Source: Liolophura sinensis
Taxonomy: Eukaryota > Mollusca > Polyplacophora > Chitonida > Chitonidae
Assembly (NCBI RefSeq): GCF_032854445.1
Contig: NW_027018299.1
Coordinates: forward strand, 1 to 45,307
DNA: 45,307 nucleotides
Reading direction: 5' to 3'
The translations under genes and the position numbers were made by a program. Below are positions 10,427-22,510 of this stretch, piece after piece. Position 1 is the first letter of the stretch. The number at the start of each line of letters is the position of its first letter. The notes beneath the pieces were generated by a model. It was not told the DNA's origin. It made no database searches and saw only the letters and a program-made list of their open reading frames with translations.

Positions 10427-10975
10427 ATCCGCGTTGCTCTCCGACCAATACTTTTGGCTGTAGCGACAATTGAATGATCATTTATGTCATAATCACGTGC
10501 CCAGCAACGGCTCTTACTCCATGGAAACCAGGGAAATTTGCAATTTTTCAACAGCTGCCGATGCCTGGCTCAATTCCGCATCTTTTGGCACCTTACTGAA
10601 GTGGGTTAGTGTTCAGTTGTACTTTTTACAGCAGACTGTATCAAGTACCTTGTGTTTTTTATGTACAAATGGTGTGGTTTTTCTACACATAGATAAAGAC
10701 ATTGAGATTGTCTTGGACTTAGAAGTAAGACAATTGCTGGGTGAGTTAAATGGGCTTAGCCGAAAGATTTGACGTCTTCTGGGCTACCGAAGGGCACATA
10801 ACTTATAGTCAAAAGTTGAATATAGTAATGACCAGTCGCGATTGTACAGAGTACAGTGTAGCCGATTTCAATTAACAAAAAGACCAGGTAAAAATGCAAA
10901 AGTGGAAAAACTGTTCCAGTGCTGCTGGTAAGAGGCTAATCCGACGTATTTTGTGACGAGAAATCGAATGGTGCA
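10427..10975 (+). repeat. Monomer 20, E-type head on an A body
   Basis: atccgcg start with tagcgacaattgaatg, then A body ggaaat, ccttactgaag, acacatag, gccgaaag/tgacgtc. Confidence 0.93.
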
Positions 10976-11525
10976 AACCGCGTTGCTCTCCGACCAATAC
11001 TTTTGGCTGTATTGACAATTGAATGATCATTTATGTCATAATCACGTGCCCAGCAACGGCTCTTACTCCATGGAAACCAGGGAAATTTGCAATTTTTCAA
11101 CAGCTGCCGATGCCTGGCTCAATTCCGCATCTTTTGGCACCTTACTGAAGTGGGTTAGTGTTCAGTTGTACTTTTTACAGCAGACTGTATCAAGTACCTT
11201 GTGTTTTTTTATGTACAAATGGTCTGGCTTTTCTACACGTAGATAAAGACATTGACATCGTCTTGCACTTAGAAGTAAGACAATTGCTGGGTGAGTTAAA
11301 TGGGCTTAGCCGAAAGATTTGACGTCTTCTGGGCTACCGAAGGGCACATAACTTATAGTCAAAAGTTGAATATAGTAATGACCAGTCGCGATTGTACAGA
11401 GTACAGTGTAGCCGATTTCAATTAACAAAAAGACCAGGCAAAAATGCAAAAGTGGAAAAACTGTTCCAGTGCTACTAGTAAAAGCCTAATCCGACGTATT
11501 TTGTGACGAGAAATCGAATGGTGCA
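10976..11525 (+). repeat. Monomer 21, class Acat
   Basis: tgtattgac, an extra T before tatgtac (+1), ggtctggcttttc, gacatcgtcttgcac, gccgaaag/tgacgtc, tail ctactagtaaaagcc shared with monomer 5. Confidence 0.95.
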
Positions 11526-12074
11526 AACCGCGTTGCTCTCCGACCAATACTTTAGGCTGTAGCGACAGATCAATGATCATTTATGTCATAATCACGTGCC
11601 CAGCAACGGCTCTTACTCCATGGAAACCAGGGATATTTGCAATTTTTTAACAGCTGCCGATGCCTGGCCCAATTCCACATCTTTTGGCACCTTATAAATG
11701 TGGGTCAGTGTTTAGTTGTACTTTTTACAGCAGACTGTATCAAGTACCTTGTGTTTTTTATGTACAAATGGTGTGGTTTTTCTACACGTAGATAAAGACA
11801 TTGAGATTGTCTTGGACTTAGAAGTAAGACAATTGCTGGGTGAGTTAAATGGGCTTAGCCCAAAGATTTGACGTCTTCTGGGCTACCGAAGGGCACATAA
11901 CTTATAGTCAAAAGTTGAATATAGTAATGACCAGTCGCGATTGTACAGAGTACAGTGTAGCCGATTTCAATTAACAAAAAGACCAGGTAAAAATGCAAAA
12001 GTGGAAAAACTGTTCCAGTGCTGCTGGTAAGAGGCTAATCCGACGTATTTTGTGACGATAAATCGAATGGTGCA
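11526..12074 (+). repeat. Monomer 22, class B
   Basis: actttagg, agatcaatg with tcatttatg, ggcccaattccac, cttataaatg, gcccaaag/tgacgtc, tail gacgataaatc. Confidence 0.95.
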
Positions 12075-12623
12075 AACCGCGTTGCTCTCCGACCAATATT
12101 TTAGGCTGTAGCGACAGATCAATGATCATTGATGTCATAATCACGTGCCCAGCAACGGCTCTTACTCCATGGAAACCAGGGATATTTGCAATTTTTTAAC
12201 AGCTGCCGATGCCTGGCCCAATTTCACATCTTTTGGCACCTTATAAATGTGGGTCAGTGTTCAGTTGTACTTTTTACAGCAGACTGTATCAAGTACCTTG
12301 TGTTTTTTATGTACAAATGGTGTGGTTTTTCTACACGTAGATAAAGACATTGAGATTGTCTTGGACTTAGAAGTAAGACAATTGCTGGGTGAGTTAAATG
12401 GGCTTAGCCCAAAGATTTGACGTCTTCTGGGCTACCGAAGGGCACATAACTTATAGTCAAAAGTTGAATATAGTAATGACCAGTCGCGATTGTACAGAGT
12501 ACAGTGTAGCCGATTTCAATTAACAAAAAGACCAGGTAAAAATGCAAAAGTGGAAAAACTGTTCCAGTGCTGCTGGTAAGAGGCTAATCCGACGTATTTT
12601 GTGACGAGAAATCGAATGGTGCA
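12075..12623 (+). repeat. Monomer 23, class B
   Basis: atattttagg, agatcaatg with tcattgatg (16-bp palindrome at 12118-12133), ggcccaatttcac, cttataaatg followed by gtgttcag. Confidence 0.95.
12118..12133. repeat. 16-bp perfect palindrome, representative of B-type heads
   Basis: ATCAATGATCATTGAT reads the same on both strands. It is present in B-type heads that have tcattgatg (for example monomers 23, 28, 42, 47, 57, 63, 65). Class A copies keep only the inner 10 bp AATGATCATT (for example 596-605), and C heads break the symmetry with aattgattg. Confidence 0.95.
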
Positions 12624-13172
12624 AACCGCGTTGCTCTCCGACCAATACTTTTGGCTGTAGTGACAATTGAATGATCATTTATGTCATAATCACGTGCCCA
12701 GCAACGGCTCTTACTCCATGGAAACCAAGGAAATTTGCAATTTTTCAACAGCTGCCGATGCCTGGCTCAATTCCGTATCTTTTGGCACCTTACTGAAGTG
12801 GGTTAGTGTTCAGTTGTACTTTCTACAGCAGACTGTATCAAGTACCTTGTGTTTTTTATGTACAAATGGTGTGGCTTTTCTACACGTAGATAAAGACATT
12901 GACATCGTCTTGGACTAAGAAGTAAGACAATTGCTGGGTGAGTTAAATGGGCTTGGCCCAAAGATTTTAGGTCTTCTGGGCTACCGAAGGGAACATAACT
13001 TATAGTCAAAAGTTGAATATAGTAATGACCAGTCGCGATTGTACAGAGTACAGTGTAGCCGATTTCAATTAACAAAAAGACCAGGTAAAAATGCAAAAGT
13101 GGTAAAACTGTTCCAGTGGTATTAGTAAGAGCCTAATCCGATGTATTTTGTGACGAGAAATCGAATAGTGCA
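12624..13172 (+). repeat. Monomer 24, class Acat
   Basis: Private aaaccaagg and tttctacagcag, ccgtatc, gtgtggcttttc, gacatcgtc, cttggactaag (stop in the A frame), attttagg. Tail ggtattagtaag, gatgt, tagtgcaatcc. Confidence 0.95.
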
Positions 13173-13721
13173 ATCCGCGTTGCTCTCCGACCAATACTTT
13201 TGGCTGTAGCGACAATTGAATGATCATTTATGTCATAATCACGTGCCCAGCAACGGCTCTTACTCCATGGAAACCAGGGATATTTGCAATTTTTTAACAG
13301 CTGCCGATGCCTGGCTCAATTCCGCATCTTTTGGCACCTTATTCATGTGGGTCTGTGGTCAGTTGTACTTTTTACAGCAGCCTGTATCAAGTACCTTGTG
13401 TTTTTCACGTACAAATGGTGTGGTTTTTCTACACATAGATAAAGACATTGAGATTGTCTTGGACTTAGAAGTAAGACAATTGCTGGGTGAGTTAAATGGG
13501 CTTAGCCGAAAGATTTGACGTCTTCTGGGCTACCGAAGGGCACATAACTTATAGTCAAAAGTTGAATATAGTAATGACCAGTCGCGATTGTACAGAGTAC
13601 AGTGTAGCCGATTTCAATTAACAAAAAGACCAGGTAAAAATGCAAAAGTGGAAATACTGTTCCAGTGCTGCTGGTAAGAGGCTAATCCGACGTATTTTGT
13701 GAGGAGAAATCGAATGGTGCA
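13173..13721 (+). repeat. Monomer 25, class E
   Basis: tagcgacaattgaatg, ggatat, ttttttaac, cttattcatgtggg, gtctgtggtcag, cagcctgtatc, acacatag, private gaaatactg and gaggagaa. Confidence 0.95.
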
Positions 13722-14271
13722 AACCGCGTTGCTCTCCGACCAATACTTTTGGCTGTAGTGACAATTGAATGATCATTTATGTCATAATCACGTGCCCAGC
13801 AACGGCTCTTACTCCATGGAAACCAGGGAAATTTGCAATTTTTCAACAGCTGCCGATGCCTGGCTCAATTCCGCATCTTTTGGCACCTTACTGAAGTGAG
13901 TTAGTGTTCAGTTGTACTTTTTTACAGCAGACTGTATCAAGTACCTTGTGTTTTTTATGTACAAATGGTCTGGTTTTTCTACACGTAGATAAAGACATTG
14001 AGATTGTCTTGGACTTAGAAGTAAGACAATTGCTGGGTGAGTTAAATGGGCTTAGCCCAAAGATTTGACGTCTTCTGGGCTACCGAAGGGCACATAACTT
14101 ATAGTGAAAAGTTGAATATAGTAATGACCAGTCGCGATTGTACAGAGTACAGTGTAGCCGATTTCAATTAACAAAAAGACCAGGTAAAAATGCAAAAGTG
14201 GAAAAACTGTTCCAGTGCTGCTGGTAAGAGGCTAATCCGACGTATTTTGTGACGAGAAATCGAATGGTGCA
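13722..14271 (+). repeat. Monomer 26, class A
   Basis: gaagtgagttag, one extra T in the tract before acagcag, ggtctgg, cttggac, gcccaaag/tgacgtc, private atagtgaaaag. It is 550 bp. Confidence 0.95.
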
Positions 14272-14821
14272 AACCGCGTTGCTCTCCGACCAATACTTTT
14301 GGCTGTAGTGACAATTGAATGATCATTTATGTCATAATCACGTGCCCAGCAACGGCTCTTACTCCATGGAAACCAGGGAAATTTGCAATTTTTCAACAGC
14401 TGCCGATGCCTGGCTCAATTCCGCATCTTTTGGCACCTTAATGAAGTGGGTTAGTGTTCAGTTGTACTTTTTACAGCAGACTGTATCAAGTACCTTGTGT
14501 TTTTTATGTACAAATGGTGTGGTTTTTCTACACGTAGATAAAGACATTGAGATTGTCTTGCTCTTAGAGGTAAGGCAATTGCTGGGTGAGTTAAATGGGC
14601 TTAGCCCAAAGATTTCAGGTCTTCTGGGCTACCGAAGGGCACATAACTTATAGTCAAAAGTTGAATATAGTAATGACCAGTCGCGATTGTACAGAGTACT
14701 GTTTAGCCGATTTCAATTAACAAAAAGACCAGGCAAAAATGCAAAAAGTGGAAAAACTGTTCCAGTGCTACTAGTAAGAGGCTAATCCGACGTATTTTGT
14801 GACCAGAAATCGAATGGTGCA
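14272..14821 (+). repeat. Monomer 27, class A
   Basis: Private ccttaatgaag, cttgctcttagaggt and gaccagaaat; tactgtttagcc, caaaaagtgg (+1), tail ctactagtaagaggc. It is 550 bp. Confidence 0.95.
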
Positions 14822-15370
14822 ATCCGCGTTGCTCTCCGACCAATACTTTTGGCTGTAGCGACAGATCAATGATCATTGATGTCATAATCACGTGCCCAGC
14901 AACGGCTCTTACTCCATGGAAACCAGGGATATTTGCAATTTTTTAACAGCTGCCGATGCCTGGCCCAATTTCACATCTTTTGGCACCTTATAAATGTGGG
15001 TCCGTGTTTAGTTGTACTTTTTACAGCAGACTGTATTAAGTACCTTGTGTTTTTCACGTACAAATGGTCTGGTTTTTCTACACGTAGATAAAGACATTGA
15101 GATTGTCTTGGACTTAGAAGTAAGACAATTGCTGGGTGAGTTAAATGGGCTTAGCCCAAAGATTTGACGTCTTCTGGGCTACCGAAGGGCACATAACTTA
15201 TAGTCAAAAGTTGAATATAGTAATGACCAGTCGCAATTGTACAGAGTACAGTGTAGCCGATTTCAATTAACAAAAAGACCAGGCAAAAATGCAAAAGTGG
15301 AAAAACTGTTCCAGTGCTGCTGGTAAGAGGCTAATCCGACGTATTTTGTGACGACAAATCGAATGGTGCA
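14822..15370 (+). repeat. Monomer 28, class B
   Basis: atccgcg start, acttttgg, agatcaatg with tcattgatg, ggcccaatttcac, gtgggtccg, gtattaag, tcacgtac, ggtctgg, tcgcaattg, tail gacgacaaatc. Confidence 0.95.
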
Positions 15371-15919
15371 AACCGCATTGCTCTCCGACCAATACTTTTG
15401 GCTGTAGTGACAATTGAATGATCATTTATGTCATAATCACGTGCCCAGCAACGGCTCTTACTCCATGGAAACCAGGGAAATTTGCAATTTTTCAACAGCT
15501 GCCGATGCCTGGCTCAATTCCGCATCTTTTGGCACCTTACTGAAGTGGGTTAGTGTTCAGTGGTACTTTTTACAGCAGACTGTATCAAGTACCTTGTGTT
15601 TTTTACGTACAAATGGTCTGGTTTTTCTACACGTAGATAAAGACATTGAGATTGTCTTGCACTTAGAAGTAAGACAATTGCTGGGTGAGTTAAATGGGCT
15701 TAGCCCAAAGATTTCAGGTCTTCTGGGCTACCGAAGGGCACATAACTTATAGTCAAAAGTTGAATATAGTAATGACCAGTCGCGATTGTACAGAGTACAG
15801 TGTAGCCGATTTCAATTAACAAAAAGACCAGGTAAAAATGCAAAAGTGGAAAAACTGTTCCAGTGCTGCTGGTAAGAGGCTAATCCGACGTATTTTGTGA
15901 CGAGAAATCGAATGGTGCA
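15371..15919 (+). repeat. Monomer 29, class A
   Basis: aaccgcattg start, private cagtggtac, tttttacgtac, ggtctgg, cttgcac, gcccaaag/tcaggtc. Confidence 0.95.
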
Positions 15920-16469
15920 AACCGCGTTGCTCTCCGACCAATACTTTTGGCTGTAGTGACAATTGAATGATCATTTATGTCATAATCACGTGCCCAGCAA
16001 CGGCTCTTACTCCATGGAAACCAGGGAAATTTGCAATTTTTCAACAGCTGCCGATGCCTGGCTCAATTCCGCATCTTTTGGCACCTTACTGAAGTGGGTT
16101 AGTGTTCAGTTGTACTTTTTACAGCAGACTGTATCAAGTACCTTGTGTTTTTTATGTACAAATGGTCTGGCTTTTCTACACGTAGATAAAGACATTGACA
16201 TCGTCTTGGACTAAGAAGTAAGGACAATTGCTGGGTGAGTTAAATGGGCTTAGCCGAAAGATTTGACGTCTTCTGGGCTACCGAAGGGAACATAACTTAT
16301 AGTCAAAAGTTGAATATAGTAATGACCAGTCGCGATTGTACAGAGTACAGTGTAGCCGATTTCAATTAACAAAAAGACCAGGCAAAAATGCAAAAGTGGA
16401 AAAACTGTTCCAGTGCTGCTGGTAAGAGGCTAATCCGACGTATTTTGTGACGACAAATCGAATGGTGCA
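15920..16469 (+). repeat. Monomer 30, class Acat
   Basis: ggtctggcttttc, gacatcgtc, cttggactaag, aaggacaattg (+1), gccgaaag/tgacgtc, gggaaca, tail gacgacaaatc. It is 550 bp. Confidence 0.95.
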
Positions 16470-17018
16470 AACCGCATTGCTCTCCGACCAATACTTTTGG
16501 CTGTAGTGACAATTGAATGATCATTTATGTCATAATCACGTGCCCAGCAACGGCTCTTACTCCATGGAAACCAGGGAAATTTGCAATTTTTCAACAGCTG
16601 CCGATGCCTGGCTCAATTCCGCATCTTTTGGCACCTTACTGAAGTGGGTTAGTGTTCAGTTGTACTTTTTACAGCAGACTGTATCAAGTACCTTGTGTTT
16701 TTCACGTACAAATGGTGTGGTTTTTCTACACGTAGATAAAGACATTGAGATTGTCTTGCACTTAGAAGTAAGGCAATTGCTGGGTGAGTTAAATGGGCTT
16801 AGCCCAAAGATTTCAGGTCTTCTGGGCTACCGAAGGGCACATAACTTATAATCAAAAGTTGAATATAGTAATGACCAGTCGCGATTGTACAGAGTACAGT
16901 GTAGCCGATTTCAATTAACAAAAAGACCGGGCAAAAATGCAAAAGTGGAAAAACTGTTCCAGTGCTACTAGTAAGAGCCTAATCCGACGTATTTTGTGAC
17001 GAGAAATCGAATGGTGCA
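16470..17018 (+). repeat. Monomer 31, class A
   Basis: aaccgcattg start, tcacgtac, ggtgtgg, cttgcac, aaggcaa, tcaggtc, ataatcaaaag, gaccgggc, tail ctactagtaagagcc. Confidence 0.95.
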
Positions 17019-17566
17019 AACCGCGTTGCTCTCCGACCAATATTTTAGCCTGTAGCGACAGATCAATGATCATTGATGTCATAATCACGTGCCCAGCAAC
17101 GGCTCTTACTCCATGGAAACCAGGGATATTTGCAATTTTTTAACAGCTGCCGATGCCTGGCTCAATTCCGCATCTTTTGGCACCTTACTGAAGTGGGTTA
17201 GTTTTCAGTTGTACTTTTTACAGCAGACTGTATCAAGTACCTTGTGTTTTTTACGTACAAATGGTGTGGTTTTTCTACACGTAGATAAAGACATTGAGAT
17301 TGTTTTGGACTTAGAAGTAAGACAATTGCTGGGTGAGTTAAATGGGCTCAGCCAAAGATTTCAGGTTTTCTGGGCTACCGAAGGGCACATAACTTATAGT
17401 CAAAAGTTGAATATAGTAATGACCAGTCGCGATTGTACAGAGTACAGTGTAGCCGATTTCAATTAACAAAAAGACCAGGCAAAAATGCAAAAGTGGAAAA
17501 ACTGTTCCAGTGCTACTAGTAAGAGCCTAATCCGACGTATTTTGTGACGAGAAATCGAATGGTGCA
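17019..17566 (+). repeat. Monomer 32, B/A chimera
   Basis: B head (attttagcctg, agatcaatg, tcattgatg, ggatat) joined to A from ggctcaattc onward. gttttcag, ttttggac, gctcagccaaag (one C lost), tcaggttttc. It is 548 bp. Confidence 0.93.
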
Positions 17567-18116
17567 AACCGCGTTGCTCTCCGACCAATACTTTTGGCTG
17601 TAGCGACAGATCAATGATCATTTATGTCATAATCACGTGCCCAGCAACGGCTCTTACTCCATGGAAACCAGGGAAATTTGCAATTTTTCAACAGCTGCCG
17701 ATGCCTGGCTCAATTCCGCATCTTTTGGCACCTTACTGAAAGTGGGTCAGTGTTCAGTTGTACTTTTTACAGCAGACTGTATCAAGTACCTTGTGGTTTT
17801 CACGTACAAATGGTGTGGTTTTTCTACACGTAGATAAAGACATTGAGATTGTCTTGGACTTAGAAGTAAGACAATTGCTGGGTGATTTAAATGGGCTTAG
17901 CCCAAAGATTTGACGTCTTCTGGGCTACCGAAGGGCACATAACTTATAGTCAAAAGTTGAATATAGTAATGACCAGTCGCGATTGTACAGAGTACAGTGT
18001 AGCCGATTTCAATTAACAAAAAGACGAGGTAAAAATGCAAAAGTGGAAAAATTGTTCCAGTGCTGCTGCTATGGAGCTAATCCGACGTATTTTGTGACGA
18101 GAAATCGAATGGTGCA
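17567..18116 (+). repeat. Monomer 33, B/A chimera with a pre-D tail
   Basis: agatcaatg head with tcatttatg, then A body (ggaaat, ctgaaagtggg +1), ttgtggttttcacg as in monomer 8, gatttaaat, gacgaggtaaa, aaaattgttcc, gctgctatggagc. Confidence 0.93.
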
Positions 18117-18667
18117 AACCGCGTTGCTCTCCGACCAATACTTTTTGCTGTAGTGACAATTGAATGATCATTTATGTCATAATCACGTGCCCAGCAACGG
18201 CTCTTACTCCATGGAAACCAGGGAAATTTGCAATTTTTTAACAGCTGCCGATACCTGGATCAATTCCGTATCTTTTGGCACCTTATTCATGTTGGTTTGT
18301 GGTTAGTTGTACTTTTTACAGCAGACTGTATCAAGTACCTTATGTCTTTCATGTACAAATGGTGTGGTTTTTCTACACATAGATAAAGACATTGAGATTG
18401 TCTTGGACTTAGAAGTAAGGCAATTGCTGGGTGAGTTAAATGGGCTTAGCCGAAAGATTTGACGTCTTCTGGGCTACCGAAGGGCACATAACTTATAGTC
18501 AAAAGTTGAATATAGTAATGGACCAGTCGCGATTGTACAGAGTACAGTGTAGCCGATTTCAATTAACAAAAAGACCAGGCAAAAATGCAAAAGTGGAAAA
18601 AACTGTTCCAGTGCTGCTGGTAAGAGGCTAATCCGACGTATTTTGTGACGACAAATCGAATGGTGCA
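18117..18667 (+). repeat. Monomer 34, class D
   Basis: tttttgctg, gatacctggatc, cttattcatgttgg, cttatgtctttcatg, acacatag, aaggcaa; two +1 indels (aatggaccag, gtggaaaaaactg). It is 551 bp. Confidence 0.95.
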
Positions 18668-19217
18668 AACCGCATTGCTCTCCGACCAATACTTTTGGCT
18701 GTAGTGACAATTGAATGATCATTTATGTCATAATCACGTGCCCAGCAACGGCTCTTACTCCATGGAAACCAGGGAAATTTGCAATTTTTCAACAGCTGCC
18801 GATGCCTGGCTCAATTCCGCATCTTTTGGCACCTTACTGAAGTGGGTTAGTGTTCAGTTGTACTTTTTACAGCAGACTGTATCAAGTACCTTGTGTTTTT
18901 CACGTACAAATGGTCTGGTTTTTCTACACGTAGATAAAGACATTGAGATTGTCTTGCACTTAGAAGTAAGACAATTGCTGGGTGAGTTAAATGGGCTTAG
19001 CCCAAAGATTTGACGTCTTCTGGGCTACCGAAGGGCACATAACTTATAGTCAAAAGTTGAATATAGTAATGACTAGTCGCGATTGTACAGAGTACAGTGT
19101 AGCCGATTTCAATTAACAAAAAGACCAGGTAAAAATGCAAAAGTGGAAAAAACTGTTCCAGTGCTGCTGGTAAGAGGCTAATCCGACGTATTTTGTGACG
19201 AGAAATCGAATGGTGCA
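18668..19217 (+). repeat. Monomer 35, class A
   Basis: aaccgcattg start, tcacgtac, ggtctgg, cttgcac, gcccaaag/tgacgtc, private gactagtcgc, gtggaaaaaactg (+1). Confidence 0.95.
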
Positions 19218-19766
19218 AACCGCGTTGCTCTCCGACCAATACTTTTGCTGTAGTGACAATTGAATGATCATTTATGTCATAATCACGTGCCCAGCAACGG
19301 GCTCTTACTCCATGGAAACCAGGGAAATTTGCAATTTTTCAACAGCTGCCGATGCCTGGCTCAATTCCGCATCTTTTGGCACCTTACTGAAGTGGGTTAG
19401 TGTTCAGTTGTACTTTTTACAGCAGACTGTATCAAGTACCTTGTGTTTTTCACGTACAAATGGTCTGGTTTTTTCTACACGTAGATAAAGACATTGAGAT
19501 TGTCTTGCACTTAGAAGTAAGACAATTGCTGGGTGAGTTAAATGGGCTTAGCCAAAGATTTCAGGTCTTCTGGGCTACCGAAGGGCACATAACTTATAGT
19601 CAAAAGTTGAATATAGTAATGACCAGTCGCGATTGTACAGAGTACAGTGTAGCCGATTTCAATTAACAAAAAGACCGGGCAAAAATGCAAAAGTAGAAAA
19701 ACTGTTCCAGTGCTACTACTAAGAGCCTAATCCGACGTATTTTGTGACGAGAAATCGAATGGTGCA
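19218..19766 (+). repeat. Monomer 36, class A
   Basis: Four compensating single-base indels (acttttgctg, aacgggctc, an extra T after ggtctgg, gccaaag). gaccgggc, aagtagaaaa and ctactactaag link it to monomers 2, 10 and 12. Confidence 0.94.
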
Positions 19767-20314
19767 AACCGCGTTGCTCTCCGACCAATACTTAGGCTGT
19801 AGCGACAGATCAATGATCATTTATGTCATAATCACGTGCCCAGCAACGGCTCTTACTCCATGGAAACCAGGGATATTTGCAATTTTTTAACAGCTGCCGA
19901 TGCCTGGCCCAATTCCACATCTTTTGGCACCTTATAAATGTGGGTCAGTGTTTAGTTGTACTTTTTACAGCAGACTGTATCAAGTACCTTGTGTTTTTTA
20001 TGTACAAATGGTGTGGTTTTTCTACACATAGATAAAGACATTGAGATTGTCTTGGACTTAGAAGTAAGACAATTGCTGGGTGAGTTAAATGGGCTTAGCC
20101 CAAAGATTTGACGTCTTCTGGGCTACCGAAGGGCACATAACTTATAATCAAAAGTTGAATATAGTAATGACCAGTCGCGATTGTACAGAGTACAGTGTAG
20201 CCGATTTCAATTAACAAAAAGACCAGGTAAAAATGCAAAAGTGGAAAAACTGTTCCAGTGCTGCTGGTAAGAGGGTATTCCGACGTATTTTGTGACGACA
20301 AATCGAATGGTGCA
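19767..20314 (+). repeat. Monomer 37, class B
   Basis: tacttagg (-1), agatcaatg with tcatttatg, ggcccaattccac, cttataaatg, acacatag, ataatcaaaag, private agggtattcc, tail gacgacaaatc. It is 548 bp. Confidence 0.94.
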
Positions 20315-20863
20315 AACCGCGTTGCTCTCCGACCAATGCTTTTGGCTGTAGTGACAATTGGATGATAATTTATGTCATAATCACGTGCCCAGCAACGGCT
20401 CTTACTCCATGGAAACCAGGGAAATTTGCAATTTTTTCAACAGCTGCCGATGCCTGGCTCAATTCCGCATCTTTTGGCACCTTATAAATGTGGGTAAGTG
20501 TTTAGTTGTACTTTTCACAGCAGACTGTATCAAGTACCTTGTGTTTTTTATGTACAAATGGTGTGGTTTTTCTACACGTAGATAAAGACATTGAGATTGT
20601 CTTGGACTTAGAAGTAAACAATTGCTGGGTGAGTTAAATGAGCTTAGCCGAAAGATTTGACGTCTTCTGGGCTACCGAAGGGCACATAACTTATAGTCAA
20701 AAGTTGAATATAGTAATGACCAGTCGCGATTGTACAGAGTACAGTGTAGCCGATTTCAATTAACAAAAAGACCAGGTAAAAATGCAAAAGTGGAAAAACT
20801 GTTCCAGTGCTGCTGGTAAGAGGCTAATCCGACGTATTTTGTGACGAGAAATCGAATGGTGCA
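20315..20863 (+). repeat. Monomer 38, A/B chimera
   Basis: Private aatgcttttgg and ggatgataattt; A to ccgcatc then B cttataaatg with gtgggtaag and cttttcacag as in monomer 18. aagtaaacaatt (-1) offsets an extra T before caacag. Confidence 0.94.
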
Positions 20864-21412
20864 AACCGCGTTGCTCTCCGACCAATACTTTTGGCTGTAG
20901 CGACAATTGATTGATCATTGATGTCATAATCACGTGCCTAGCAACGGCTCTTACTCCATGGAAACCAGGGATATTTGCAATTTTTTAACAGCTGCCGATG
21001 CATGGCCCAATTCTGCATCTTTTGGCACCTTAAAAATGTGGGTCAGTGTTCAGTTGTACTTTTTACAGCAGACTGTATCAAGTACCTTGTGTTTTTTATG
21101 TACAAATGGTGTGGTTTTTCTACACGTAGATAAAGACATTGAGATTGTCTTGGACTTAGAAGTAAGACAATTGCTGGGTGAGTTAAATGGGCTTAGCCGA
21201 AAGATTTGACGTCTTCTGGGCTACCGAAGGGCACATAACTTATAGTCAAAAGTTGAATATAGTAATGACCAGTCGCGATTGTACAGAGTACAGTGTAGCC
21301 GATTTCAATTAACAAAAAGACCAGGCAAAAATGCAAAAGTGGTAAAACTGTTCCAGTGGTATTAGTAAGAGCCTAATCCGATGTATTTTGTGACGAGAAA
21401 TCGAATAGTGCA
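20864..21412 (+). repeat. Monomer 39, class C
   Basis: tagcgacaattgattg, gtgcctagc, gcatggccc, ccttaaaaatg; tail aagtggtaaaac, ggtattagtaag, gatgt, tagtgcaatcc. Confidence 0.95.
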
Positions 21413-21961
21413 ATCCGCGTTGCTCTCCGACCAATACTTTTGGCTGTAGCGACAATTGAATGATCATTTATGTCATAATCACGTGCCCAGCAACGGCTCT
21501 TACTCCATGGAAACCAGGGATATTTGCAATTTTTCAACAGCTGCCGATGCCTGGCTCAATTCCGCATCTTTTGGCACCTTATTCATGTGGGTCTGTGGTC
21601 AGTTGTACTTTTTACAGCAGCCTGTATCAAGTACCTTGTGTTTTTCACGTACAAATGGTGTGGTTTTTCTACACATAGATAAAGACATTGAGATTGTCTT
21701 GCACTTAGAAGTAAGACAATTGCTGGGTGAGTTAAATGGGCTTAGCCCAAAGATTTGACGTCTTCTGGGCTACCGAAGGGCACATAACTTATAGTCAAAA
21801 GTTGAATATAGTAATGACCAGTCGCGATTGTACAGAGTACAGTGTAGCCGATTTCAATTAACAAAAAGACCAGGTAAAAATGCAAAAGTGGAAAAACTGT
21901 TCCAGTGCTGCTGGTAAGAGGCTAATCCGACGTATTTTGTGACGAGAAATCGAATGGTGCA
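21413..21961 (+). repeat. Monomer 40, class E
   Basis: Shares cttattcatgtggg, gtctgtggtcag, cagcctg and acacatag with monomer 25, but tttttcaac, cttgcac and gcccaaag. Confidence 0.95.
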
Positions 21962-22510
21962 GTCCGCATTGCTCTCCGACCAATACTTTTGGCTGTAGTG
22001 ACAATTGAATGATCATTTATGTCATAATCACGTGCCCAGCAACGGCTCTTACTCCATGGAAACCAGGGAAATTTGCAATTTTTCAACAGCTGCCGATGCC
22101 TGGCTCAATTCCGCATCTTTTGGCACCTTACTGAAGTGGGTTAGTGTTCAGTTGTACTTTTTACAGCAGACTGTATCAAGTACCTTGTGTTTTTCACGTA
22201 CAAATGGTGTGGTTTTTCTACACGTAGATAAAGACATTGAGATTGTCTTGCACTTAGAAGTAAGGCAATTGCTGGGTGAGTTAAATGGGCTTAGCCCAAA
22301 GATTTCAGGTCTTCTGGGCTACCGAAGGGCACATAACTTATAGTCAAAAGTTGAATATAGTAATGACCAGTCGCGATTGTACAGAGTACAGTGTAGCCGA
22401 TTTCAATTAACAAAAAGACCGGGCAAAAATGTAAAAGTGGAAAAACCGTTCCAGTGCTACTAGTAAGAGCCTAATCCGACGTATTTTGTGACGAGAAATC
22501 GAATGGTGCA
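21962..22510 (+). repeat. Monomer 41, class A
   Basis: gtccgcattg start, tcacgtac, cttgcac, aaggcaa, tcaggtc, gaccgggc, atgtaaaagtgg, private aaaaccgttcc shared only with monomer 46. Confidence 0.95.
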
